From Kryptolebias marmoratus (lineage: Eukaryota > Chordata > Actinopteri > Cyprinodontiformes > Rivulidae), in the NCBI RefSeq assembly GCF_001649575.2, contig NC_051441.1, positions 13,469,546-13,533,545 on the forward strand: a DNA stretch of 64,000 nucleotides, given 5' to 3'. Of this stretch, positions 29,701 to 42,223 are shown piece by piece. The translations under genes were made by a program, and so were the position numbers. Numbering within the stretch: position 1 is the stretch's first letter; the number at the start of each line of letters is the position of its first letter. The notes under the pieces are model-generated. The model worked only from the letters and a program-made list of their open reading frames with translations. It was not told the origin of the DNA and did no database searches.

Positions 29701-32051
29701 TTCAGCCTCACCGAGAATCAAACAAGCTAACTTCTTACTTTGTCAGCGTGTATCTGGACTCTTTGCTTATGTTGTGAACCTAAATGTCCTGAATGTTTTA
29801 CCACCTCGCCCAGACATCATCACCCCCAACGGGCTCAACGTGAAGAAGTTCTCTGCGATGCACGAGTTTCAAAACCTCCACGCTCAGAGCAAGAGTCGCA
29901 TCCAGGAATTCGTCAGGGGACACTTCTACGGGTAAACGCTATAGATTTACGATGCTGGTGTAGTGGTGAAATCATTGTTAATGAACGTGTGCACACCTTC
30001 AGGCACCTCGACTTCAACCTGGACAAGTGTCTGTTCCTCTTCATAGCTGGGAGGTATGAGTTCTCCAACAAAGGAGCCGACATCTTCTTGGAGGCTTTAG
30101 CCAGACTCAACTATCTATTGAGGGTAAGCGTGTGAAGCGGTTCCACCGAGCGTTCGGGTGTGTTTAGATGTCATGAATGTCGGCTGTAAAAGTTCTGCGT
30201 GTTGCACAGGTCAACCACAGTGACGTGACCGTTATAGCGTTCTTCATCATGCCAGCTCGGACAAATAACTTCAACGTGGAGACCTTGAAGGGCCAAGCGG
30301 TCAGGAAGCAGCTCTGGTGAGGCTGTTTGTTTTAGCTGCTTCTAAACTGAAAGTGCTCATTGTTAGCCTAAAAGCTAACTTTTGTTTTCTTCATTGTTGT
30401 CGACAGGGATACTGCTCAGACTGTGAAGGAGCGCTTCGGAAAGAAACTCTACGACTCACTACTTGTGTAAGTTGACCACTTTATCTGTAGAATATTGCCC
30501 TCTGATTACAAACATCCAAGTTAATAACCAAAGTGTGCAAGTTTTTCATTCGATTTACACAACTTCAAGGCAAAACGGATGCTTTTTTAAAAAACTATTT
30601 TGTATTTATTAGCGGGCAGCTGCCAGATGTGTCAAAGATGCTGGACAAAGAGGATTTCACCATCATGAAGCGTGCCATCTTTGCCACCCAGAGGCAGAGC
30701 CAGCCTCCAGTCTGCACCCATAACATGCTGGAGGACAGCAGCGACCCCATCCTCAACTGTGTCCGCCGCATCGGCCTTTTCAACAGCTCTGCCGACCGAA
30801 TCAAGGTGTGACAGCAGCTGGCAGGAGCAAAGAATTGTCGACCCCATTTTAACACCATTTTAGGGAGTTAATGTGTGGAAATTGTTATATATCTGCATGA
30901 AGTAGCCAGCGTATTTATTATAGTATTCTTATGAAGGCTCACTTACCTGATTCTGAATCTCCTTCTTCAGATTATCTTCCATCCAGAGTTCCTTTCGTCT
31001 ACCTCTCCTCTGCTTCCCATGGATTATGAGGAATTCGTCAGAGGTTGCCACCTCGGTGTGTTCCCTTCTTACTACGAACCTTGGGGCTACACACCAGGTA
31101 AGACTCGTGAACGCTGATGCACGTGTGGACTTGTAGCGTATCGTGTAAGAACCGCTCCGTTACATTTGTGTCATCACCAGCTGAGTGCACGGTCATGGGG
31201 ATTCCTTCCATCTCGACCAACCTGTCAGGTTTTGGCTGTTTTATGGAGGAACACATCGCAGACCCCACATCGTATGGTACATGTCTTGTATTATTATCAT
31301 TTTTGTTTCTAAATATATTGCTTTAAACAAAAAAAAGAAATACAGGAATCAGTGGTGCTGGATTTCATTGTGCCTTTTCTTTTGACAGGTATTTACATCC
31401 TCGACCGTCGGTACAAGGGGGTTGACGAGTCGTGTAACCAGCTCACGTCCTTCCTGTTCCAGTTCTGCAAGCAGAGCCGGCGCCAGCGCATCATCCAGAG
31501 GAACCGCACGGAGCGCCTGAGTGACCTGCTGGACTGGAGATACCTCGGCAGGGTAAGATTACAGATCCTAAACATTATCTTTCTTCCATGTATTACCTTC
31601 AAACTGACCTTTTTTCCACTCCTTTTCTTCAGTTTTACATAGCTGCTCGTCATATGGCCCTGGCTAAAGCCTTCCCTGACACCTACGTGTATGAACCGGA
31701 AGAGACCGCCTCAGTGAGTCAATTTTTGTCAGATGTTTAAAAGATAAAATGCTAAAACTGTTCATATTTTCAGCCTGTGATCGGCATCCCGTTTTCCGCT
31801 CTCAGACTGCAGGTTTCCGTTACCCCCGACCTGCCTCGGTGCCTCCGTCTCCGGCTCTGTCCCGCCACTCCTCGCCGCACCACAGCGAGGCCGAGGACAA
31901 CGAGGAGGACGAGCGCTACGACGAGGAGCTGGAGGCCGAGAAGGACCGGGTGAACATCCGCCAGCCCTACAGCGTGCCGGTCAAAAACAAAGTCTCCGGA
32001 GTGCTGGGAGCCAACGGGAGCGGCGATGAGGTGCCGAGCGAGAAAAATTGA
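26709..32051 (+). CDS. gys1: Glycogen [starch] synthase, muscle type
   Basis: Adds glucose from UDP-glucose to growing glycogen (GT3 family, cytosol). Coding exons: 26709-26826, 26958-27139, 27807-27998, 28868-29053, 29219-29363, 29814-29931, 30003-30123, 30210-30316, 30407-30466, 30613-30805, 30971-31097, 31181-31276, 31389-31552, 31633-31713, 31806-32051; 711 aa (human GYS1 737). Present are [13 protein letters not shown], the HATLLGRYL region, the EPWGYTPAECT active-site segment and the Arg cluster [13 protein letters not shown], which binds glucose-6-phosphate. N-terminal control sites S8 and S11 are kept. C-terminal sites S641, S645, S649, S653 and S657 are spaced exactly four apart, the GSK3 relay primed by CK2. 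Mammalian PKA-type sites 1a and 1b are missing; the tail instead resembles liver GYS2. The MPLARSLS...LEDW start and the location support gys1. Intron 1 has a GC donor. Confidence 0.95.
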
Positions 32052-33047
32052 GCGCCACACAAACGTGCATCCGGTCATGCTGAACCTCACTAGTGAAACT
32101 TTTATTTGTTGCAATCATTAGTCATCCGTGCACTACAAACTTTATACATGAGTGCAGCTGTGTTAGTGTGTGTGATGAAGTTAGCTGTGGCTTTTGGTGG
32201 GGAAACAAAACGCATCACTGTCAGTGTCTTCCCAACCAGTTTGTACCTCAGAACTTCTAAAACTATCAGCCCGTTTGATACGTTTTGGTATTGTTTCAAT
32301 ATTACACCAGCAATGCAGCCAGTGGAAAGAGTAAACGCAGAAACGAGTATTGCTGGATTTAGTAGTTTACTAACACTGGATAATATAGATCTAAAACATT
32401 GAGGAAAAAATAGTGATTGAATGTCTAGTCTGTAGAGAAGGGTTTTATACTTGATTCAAACACGGGGTCAGAGCAGGGAAAACAGCATAACCCTCCGTTT
32501 TACCAGTTTGTCATCTTTTTACATTCAAAGCAGAACTGTTCACACTGTCGTAGCTTTATTTCAAATGCCTTGTTTACTCCAAACTTCCCCAAAAAGGAAA
32601 ACGAGATGCACAACAATGAGTAGCTTCGAAAACCGCGATTCTTGAAACCGCTCTCACTTTGAGAATTAAGTGTTTTTCCTCCGCTCTGTTTCTTCGCCTT
32701 ACTGCATCGTTTTTTGTTTGTTTCACTGCTCTGCAAACGCACGCACCTGTTGTTTAACGGCGCGCGCATGTGTGGTCCTCCATTTCTCAGCTTCAGGAAG
32801 AATTTATCTGTGGACGGAGAAAGATGTGTGCATGTGTGTGAGAGAAAAAGGGGGGGAAAGCAGGATTGTGATTTCATACGGTTGCTGTATTTTCAAGTAT
32901 GAGAGGAAGGGATTAAAAGGAAGCTAAAGGTACGTCTTCATGATTTGTTTTGGAATGAACAAAATGGTTTTTACCAGCTGTATTCTGTCACTGTCACTCC
33001 ACTGTAAGAGTTATTTGTTCCAGTGCTGTACCAGATAATGAACTTAT

Positions 33048-33053
33048 AATAAA
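33048..33053 (+). terminator. Poly(A) signal of gys1
   Basis: AATAAA about 1 kb after the stop, immediately before a TA microsatellite. Confidence 0.65.
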
Positions 33054-33056
33054 GAT

Positions 33057-33059
<3 letters not shown>

Positions 33060-33096
<37 letters not shown>
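33060..33096. repeat. TA dinucleotide microsatellite
   Basis: About 18 TA units between the two convergent poly(A) signals of gys1 and aspdh. Confidence 0.95.
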
Positions 33097-33099
<3 letters not shown>

Positions 33100-33153
33100 C
33101 TGTTAGTATTTTACAAATGATACCTGGACGACTCTTTCTTTGTGTGCATTCGG

Positions 33154-33159
33154 TTTATT
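33154..33159 (-). terminator. Poly(A) signal of aspdh
   Basis: TTTATT on the plus strand (AATAAA on the gene strand), about 230 bp after the aspdh stop and only ~100 bp from the gys1 signal on the opposite strand. Confidence 0.65.
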
Positions 33160-33385
33160 GAAACACAAAGGTCGTAGGGTTTGAACAGGCTCCGTAACAC
33201 CGCCATCCATACAGCATATCCAACGTGATCCATTTAATTTATGTGGAATTTGGACGGGGATCTTCCTCCCACGCTGTAGGTAAACCTCCTCATCCTCTTC
33301 AGCACAAGTAGACTCTGCCTCCGTGACCTTTGCAAACTTTAAGGAACGATAACTTGGATTTAGATTATTGTAAGATTGTTGTTTT

Positions 33386-35278
<1,893 letters not shown>

Positions 35279-35289
35279 AGTCTGTGTAC

Positions 35290-36740
35290 AGGAAAGAGGA
35301 AAATGCGTATTTCACATATAACTACGAACACATGGACAAACTCTGCCGGATATCTCTAAACTGCCCCCTCACCGCTGTAACGATCCCTGTATTTATTGCT
35401 CTGCTCACCTGATAGTTGTGCACACCTGCTGGTCTATGTCTCCCACCGTGAAGCGCAGAAACCAGCCACAACTCGAGGAATTATGGGAAAGTGGAGTACA
35501 AAGTTTGACTCGGAGAGACCTTAGTTAATCATTACTTGCTTTAGAAATTATTAGACAGAGGAATCCTTCTGGATGAACTTCAATTTCAGCTCCAGATCAA
35601 GTGATAGAGGCTACAACAACAATAAATCTGTCCGAAAAAAGGATTAGATTAAAAAAACAAAGAGTCTGATTTGATTTGTGAAAAATATCCTGAACCTTTA
35701 TCAACTTTTACTTATTTTGTCCCATATGATCTGCAAAGGTGTCCTGATCAGCTTTTCAATAAAATAATTTTACCGTTTGTGCTTGAACAGCTGGATTTAG
35801 TTTTCAATCAGATTAAATTTTACAGTTCTGGAGATGCTGTTGATTAAAGGATTTGATGCGGTGCAATATTTTTCTTTTATAACCTTACATAAATAAAGGC
35901 TTATGGGATGCATATCACCCACCACCTTTCATGCCGGAGTTTTAAACTAAGATCAGCTTGTGATGAAAACTGACAAAGTCGTAACCATTTCAGTCAAACT
36001 TTGAAAACAATTTCATGCAGTATCACAAGATGTCGCTCTCAGAGTACGTGTTGTGAATGACTCTCAGCTACAACCACACCAACTCTTAGCATAATACCTG
36101 TAAAACTGGCTAAATTAGAGCCATTTTTGTACTTTCCAAGGACAGTGACTGAGGCAGCCATCTTTAATTGGGTTGGCTCCAAAGGTTAATTAGTTGTAGC
36201 GGTTATTTTCTGCAAATTTTATTGAAATTTGTTATCAGACATGGGTAAAAACATTATCGTCCACCTCTTCCTTTTGGCGATAAATGTAATATTTTGTCAT
36301 AATTGTTGCCGAGAGGAAATAAGAAATCCTCTGCTGACGTCAAAATCTTTTCTGGTAAAACTGCAGCTCTTAAATGTCCAACATGCATGTTTCATCACAG
36401 CAACTCACACAAGTTCAAGAGTCAAGTCAAAAACATTTTTTCCACACACTGCCATTTGACTTTGCCCTCCCATGTGCTGTTGTCATCAGCATATTACAGG
36501 TGGAGAGGTCAAAGGTCAGCTGTTCGTCCATGAGAACGTGGATCCGGGAGGACATTGATTATCAGCACAATCAGGCCGCGGGGATTAGTCTAAAGTTCAC
36601 TGTCGTGGATATCCAGCGGAGTAAAAGACACAGCAGGGGTTTGGGACAGGAGGAACGGGAGAACGTCTCATCAGAAGGCCGAGAAGGCAGAGAAACAGAG
36701 GAAGGCTGAAAACAGGACAGTCCCATCCGACAAAGACACC
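35290..36740. other. Intergenic DNA with a dispersed-repeat copy, upstream of divergent aspdh and tmem86b
   Basis: aspdh and tmem86b start on either side and point away from each other. The middle (about 35880-36250) is a copy of the dispersed family A repeat. Sequence from 36490 to 36749, purine-rich and GC-richer, is probably the tmem86b promoter and leader. No separate gene is supported. Confidence 0.55.
35880..36250. repeat. Dispersed repeat, family A (best copy)
   Basis: Contains a characteristic string of segments: GGATGCATATCACCCAC, CTCTCAGAGTACGTGTTGTG, AGCTACAACCACACCAA, TTAGAGCCATTTTTG and GCAGCCATCTTTAATTGGG. Related stretches occur at about 240-410, 2030-2095, 9815-9945, 14885-14985 and 57345-57665. 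No coding capacity. Possibly the tail of a LINE or a SINE-like element; class undetermined. Confidence 0.6.
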
Positions 36741-36749
36741 TGCAGAGAG

Positions 36750-37871
36750 ATGGATATTCTTGAGACAGATGCCTACGACAGGCGGAAGAGGAGAAATGTG
36801 GTACAGTTGACTCTTTTTATTTGATTTTATTGTCAATTCCTGTTTTATGCTCATGACACAAGTATGATTGTTCAAAATCAACATTTCAGTCAAATATGTA
36901 AAAACTTCTAATTCGCCTCCTTTTTTATGTATTTGTCTCTTTCTCCCAGTCCTGTGCTCTTCTTTTCTCCCTCCTGCCTTTCTTTTTGTCCTCAGCTTTA
37001 TATTTCTACCTTTTGACTCCCGGTTCGGCGCCATCGGTCATGTCTGCAGGGGTCAAATGTGCGCCGACGCTCCTGCTGGCTGCGGCGGTGCTGAGCTGGA
37101 ACGGAGGTCAGAGTGTCTTAGGTGTGGCAGGAGGACTTCTCTTGTCTGTCGTCGGTGACTGCTGCCTGGTGTGGCCTGAGATGTTTATTCATGGTAGGAG
37201 CTCTGGTTTTGCATAACTTGGACTAGCAGTGGACAGATGCAAATTACACTTCCACAAAGAGAATTGGCTCCATTTCTTTGCTCACTTGATTCATTCTAAC
37301 ACTTTGCCTTCATCTATTAATTTCATAAGCTTAACTGATGAAGACAAAATAAAATACTGAGCTGACTCAGAACTCTTTAACTGTGTGTCACATGCTAACT
37401 AATTTAAATTTTTGCGCAGGAATGGGAGCATTTGCCGCGGCTCATCTGCTCTACTCGCTCTCCTTCCTATCCAGTCGTTACGCAACACGCTCCTCAACCT
37501 CCTGGACCCGTCTTCTGTACCTGCTCCTGGTCGTGGTGGGAGGAGCTTTCTACTTCTATATATTTCCATTCCTGCAGAAGGCGCCAAACTCCGACCTACT
37601 GACTCCTGGCGTGGGGATCTACACCCTCCTGATCACCGTCATGGGTGTATTAGCGATCAGAACCCGCCGAGCGACGACGCTGCTGGGAAGTTTGATCTTC
37701 ATAGTGTCTGATGTTTCACTGTCCTTGCAGGTTTTCAAGGTTTTGCCACCAATGCAGCATGGTCAGCATGTTGTCATGGTGACATATTATTTGGCACAGC
37801 TACTGATTGCCGTGGGCGATATAAAAGCGGCGGAGAACAAAGATGACTTTTCGAAATGGAAGAGGACCTAA
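36750..37871 (+). CDS. tmem86b: Lysoplasmalogenase (TMEM86B, YhhN family)
   Basis: Multi-pass ER membrane hydrolase that cleaves the vinyl-ether bond of lysoplasmalogens to aldehyde and glycerophospho-base. Exons 36750-36800, 36950-37193 and 37420-37871; 747 nt, 248 aa (human 226). The first exon encodes a charged cytosolic start, MDILETDAYDRRKRRNV. About eight hydrophobic segments follow. The YhhN-family acidic residues are visible as SVVGD (D87) and FIVSD (D196). GVKCAPTLLL and VTYYLAQLLIA match the family. I chose the acceptor at 36949/36950 over a nearer AG because only it keeps the frame from exon 1 and adds a full first membrane helix. The neighbour hspbp1 is also next to TMEM86B in human, which favours tmem86b over tmem86a. 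Confidence 0.9.
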
Positions 37872-37914
37872 CCAGGACCTCTGAGATATCCCTACCTCTA
37901 CTAAACCAATATAT

Positions 37915-37942
37915 AGGTCTAAGCTTGGCCAAGCTTAGACCT
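37915..37942. repeat. Perfect 28-nt palindrome in tmem86b 3' UTR
   Basis: The sequence reads AGGTCTAAGCTTGG followed by its exact reverse complement, with no loop and no mismatch. It starts 44 nt after the stop codon. In RNA it would be a very stable hairpin or a dimerising duplex; as DNA it can form a cruciform. Confidence 0.95.
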
Positions 37943-38548
37943 TTTAAACATGAAAAAAAAAAAGCTTCTTAAAGAACTTATAAACACTTGTATTTAAAAA
38001 CACCACATATCTTTACAGACATGACAAAAAAAACAGTGGATATTAGTTTGTAACAGGTATATTTGTGATTTATTGTCAGATATGTTTTTGTAAAACATTT
38101 TTGATAATGTGTAAATCGTACATGTGATGGCATTAAAAGCAGTTTACAGTAAACAAATCTGGTGTCTAGAACTGTCTCTTCTTTACAAGAGTCGACAAAT
38201 TGAAGACATTTCTGACTTTACAACAAATTAAGATTCAGATATATACATATCTAAACTGACATTTGGATGTATATTAACATATAAAAACTAGCTGTTATGG
38301 GGGTTTTTTAAATTATAACTGTAAAGATCCTAAAAAACAGACATGAAATAACAGCCGACTTGAAAAATAACTTTATACAGTACGGTTATGTACACAGTAA
38401 AATCCAGCTCCTGGATTACATGCTAAATATTCACAGCAACTGTCATAAACAGACAAAAATGTCACTCTACATCCATGATTTAGCTCATGAATATTCATAT
38501 AACATCTTTTTTTGTACTGATAAGTAAAAAACAAACAAAAAATTTGCT
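37943..38548. other. 3' UTRs of convergent tmem86b and hspbp1
   Basis: AT-rich, with a minor poly(A) hexamer ATTAAA near 38131 suited to the plus-strand gene. No clear AATAAA for hspbp1 was found. No gene is seen. Confidence 0.5.
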
Positions 38549-41189
38549 TTAGCGATCCATCCCAACGTCATCTGACTGCTGCCCGCTGAAACACTGAAGC
38601 CTCAAACGTTCGCAGAAGTCAAACTCTTCCTGTTGACAACAAAAATATGACTTCAGAGAGCAGAAATTAAAGATTAGACACAGGACAATACGAATTTTAC
38701 TTGCCAGATGTATCTTTAGGCATTGAAGCATTATCTTATTTGAGATATAAAGACACAAAATGACCAAAAGACTTTATCTACCTGACTTTCCTCTTTTCCT
38801 TGGAGATCTGTGGCTCGCTGTTTGAGTAGTTCCTCCAGACCCAGAGCAGGATTCCTGCAGTCTTTCAGTCCCTGAGGAAAATCTTCAACCAAACTAGAAA
38901 AGGAACAATGAAGAGAACTGAGAACCGTGAAGCAACATCAAACTAAATACTACAACTCCTTTTAAAGCTTTTCCAACTCTGAGGTACTTGAATTTTTTTT
39001 TTTGCCTCAATTTGTCTTTGTCTTCACACAATAACAAACTCAAACATCAATGAGGGAGAAGATGTTTCACAAAGGAGTTTCCCGTCTTCAATCAGTGTGA
39101 AAAAAAAAAAAAAAAAAAAAAAACAGCGAGCAGAAGATGTTTCTTACCAGCACAGAGCGCCGAGCACGTGTTCATGGAAGGGCGAGTGCGGCGTGCGGAG
39201 AACTGACACGAGCTGCTGCACCATCCCCATCGAGACAACCGTGTCTGTTCGAAGACAGATGCAGGAACACGATGAACAACATCCCACGTGCAGAAGAGAA
39301 CACAAAGACAGAGATGATCTAACATCTGTGACGCCATAGATGTGTTGTAGCTCCACTGGTTGTGCTCTAATACATTAATGACTTGGATTGTTTAAGCATT
39401 AGTTCACACGTTTCCTTGTTTGTTTGTCTTTTTTTTTTTTTTTTTTTTTAAATACTGTCAAGAGCTGTCACAACAAACACAATTTAATAGACTGAGAATA
39501 AAAAGGTTCACATTGCCATGAAAACTAATTTATCCTAAAAATGTACCTGAAACGCACAAACTGAGGAGTTTTACAATGGGGTTTATGAAGATTAGTGGAA
39601 ACAAATGGTGGTCAAATATATTTTGATGATTTAGACAAGAAAATGATTGTACCTACATTAGCTGATCAAAACAATATCTTCCTTTACTCAGAGACAAAAT
39701 CAACTAAACTAATTACTTCCTGAGGAAAAGTAAAGGTCAAGACCTTCATTTTTTTTTTTTTTTTACTTTTATTGGCTGCTGAAGTTCCAGAATATTCTTC
39801 CATCATTACAATCAGTCATTTAGGGGAGTGTCATGTTAGGAAGGGGGTGAATTTTTACCCAAGATAAACCGATTGAATGAAAAAGGTTAGCTTTGATAGG
39901 CCCTTTCCTTTGTACCTTTATGTTCAGGGTGTGAGTTCAGCAGGTTGAGCAGAAGGAAAGCGGACTTGGTCCTGAGCTTCTCGTTTTCTGACTGCATGCC
40001 TCTCATCAGCACCGAGAAGCCGTCGTGAGCCACGAACGCTTGGAGCCCAGCCTCCTGCTCTCGAACCAGACCTACGGCCAAAACAACAGAAATGTTTCTC
40101 CTCTGCGATACGGACACACGAGAGCCAAAATGTGCTGCCACAACACTTTGGAAAAACCATTATAAACACTCAAAACATCAGGAGATAATTTCAATATTTC
40201 ATCGCCTAACTCCTGAAGCGCCGTTTCTACAGGTCTTTAACGGAGATTTACTCACATGAAACAGCGTAAAGAGCTTTGACTCTGACGGTGGGGTTTGGGT
40301 CTGAGTCTGTGAGCTGCAGCAGCTTTGGCAGCACTTCGATCTGAAGCAGGTGGTCCTGCACCTGTGGCATGTTCTGAGCACAAGAGGCAATGAGCTGCGC
40401 CGCCCGCCACCTCAGCCCACTCTGGACATGACACAGATACCTGGAGACACACAACTCCAGCCCTCCAAGAATCATAAAATCTGTAAAGCGTAGAAACAGA
40501 CGAAATCAAAATCCATTCATTTCAAGCATAATGTAGGTCGTAGTCCTGAGTTACTGAGCTCTGTACAGGAATATCAACTCAAATGTCACAAACCTCTCGC
40601 GTTGTCCAGGTTCTCACACAGCTCAGACAACATCTCAAAGGCTGATTCCCGTTCATCCTCCTCCTCATCCTCCTCCTCCTCGCCATCATCTTGTTCCTTT
40701 TCACCTGTTTTGTCCAGGACAGCCAGGCACCGCTTCATCTGCTCCACCTCATCCATCTGGCCTTTGCACATCTCTGAAAGAGCTTCTCTCAGCCACGTTT
40801 TCCTCTGGGGCAAAGAGGCAAAGTGTGAGGCAGAGTTAAAATCAGCCAATGACAGGGTGCCTGAGTCCCAGCTCAGAATATACCCCAACTCATTGCACTT
40901 TTGTTCAATAAACATAGTTACTTGTTAAGCCTGATGATCTGTGTCAGAGCTACATTCAGCAACACATAGCTGATAAACAACATGTTTGAAGACATTAAAT
41001 TGAGCTGTACAGCTCATCTCCAAAGCAGAGGTGTCTTGTAAGGCAGGGTTAAAAGCGGGAGGAACTTACCTCCTCTGACATGGGCTCTACAGGAGCTGGA
41101 CCCTCAGATGAAGATCCAGCATCTACTGCCAGCTGCAGGACCCCCTGCAGGTTCTGGGGGTACCTCCTGGTCTGCCTGTTGTCTGACAT
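38549..41189 (-). CDS. hspbp1: Hsp70-binding protein 1 (nucleotide exchange factor)
   Basis: Armadillo-repeat cytosolic cochaperone that binds the Hsp70 ATPase domain and promotes nucleotide exchange (Fes1/HspBP1 family). Exons in transcript order: 41070-41189, 40594-40804, 40256-40480, 39916-40071, 39148-39244, 38782-38893, 38549-38629; 1002 nt, 333 aa (human 359). It begins MSDNRQTRRYPQNLQGVLQLA and lacks the Gly-rich N-terminal run of the human protein. Family landmarks are GLRWRAAQLIASCAQN, VRVKALYAVS, LVREQEAGLQAF, DGFSVLMRGMQ, NLLNSHPEHK, HSPFHEHVLGALC and DFPQGLKDCRNP. The end, VGMDR, matches human SMDR. Between the first helices and the armadillo core an acidic tract of Glu/Asp (about residues 80-93) comes from a GAG-rich stretch at 40655-40700. 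Confidence 0.96.
39098..39123. repeat. Poly(A) tract in hspbp1 intron
   Basis: A 26-nt run of A next to the exon ending at 39148; similar T-runs occur at 39430-39450 and 39750-39764. Confidence 0.85.
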
Positions 41190-41195
41190 GATTTA

Positions 41196-42223
41196 TCTGG
41201 GCAAAGAAACAAGACACTTCAGTAGTTAATTCAAAAGATGTCATCATATTTACAACAAAAATGACTTGGAGTAATCAGGACAGTTTTAAATATAGTACTG
41301 CTGTCTGTTTTACTTGCCTGTAAATGAGTTATTTTTGTAAGGACTTCAGTGTATGTATGTCACTAGCATGAACACAAATAATCTCTACAGCTTTACAAGT
41401 CAGCGACTCGACACCGAAAATCTTATTGATAAAAATACTTACTTACCCGCAGAAGTGTCCTAAAGAATACCGTGTAAATCCGTATTGCTCTCAGTCTGAG
41501 CTAAACGCCGGTTTCCTCCCCTATATACACAGACACATGAAACAGCTAGAACATTCTAGCTATTAGCCGAACTCACGATGAGGCCGCCGCCATGTTTTAC
41601 CGTAAAGCACGAGCCCAACGGGCCACCGTAATGTGTCCGCGGTGCTCATCCGTGTCCTCATTAGTCATTTTCATGTCTGCTTGTTCCACACGAACTCAGT
41701 TCTTTAAAAATGTAACGTACCGCTTAAAAACACGCAACACAACATCAACAAATAAAAGCCGAGTTTGTAAGTTTTGTTATATTATAGTAGTTACGGTAAA
41801 ACAGTCAGACTTGCAAAGAGTGTCAGTACGTTTCAAAACTAATCCCCGACTTTTGTTCTTAGAGGGGGAAACTTTTCTTTAATATAATGAATGTGAAAAT
41901 TTACATAACTGTTATATTTGCAATCTTCGTATGTAATAATAATAATGATGATATTAAAATACACGATGCTTTAGAACTTTTTCTTTTATATTAGCTTTAT
42001 TTATACATGGTACCTAAATGACAAATTCAAATTGTTCACAACATATAAATCTTTACATTTTAACAAACGTGCTGGATGTCAACACATTCATTCAAAAGAA
42101 AAACTAAGCTAACCCATGTTATTGTTTTTTGTGTGTTAGGTTTAGGGTTTGAGACAGTTTTGTTATTAGACAGAGCGTTCTCTTGACAATTTTTATCATC
42201 TTTGGCTTGTCTAAGCTTCCAAG
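41196..42223. promoter_or_regulatory. Divergent promoter region of hspbp1 and tufm
   Basis: hspbp1 has a non-coding first exon whose donor GCGG|GTAAGT ends at 41447 on the minus strand, joining the acceptor at 41197-41199. At 41582-41596 the minus strand reads ACATGGCGGCGGCC, and at 42221-42230 the plus strand reads AAGATGGCGG across the tufm start codon. Both fit YY1-type sites, common near starts of mitochondrial and housekeeping genes. The two genes are divergent and about 0.7 kb apart. Confidence 0.5.

Larger units (their letters stand above)
32052..33100 (+). other. gys1 3' UTR
   Basis: About 1 kb of AT-rich sequence after the gys1 stop, ending at the AATAAA at 33048-33053. No further exon is apparent. 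Confidence 0.65.

Noticed and set aside
36868..37158. Alternative hydrophobic frame across tmem86b exon 2
   Set aside because: Diverges from the TMEM86 family after the first helix; the frame giving GVKCAPTLLL joins both neighbouring exons in phase.
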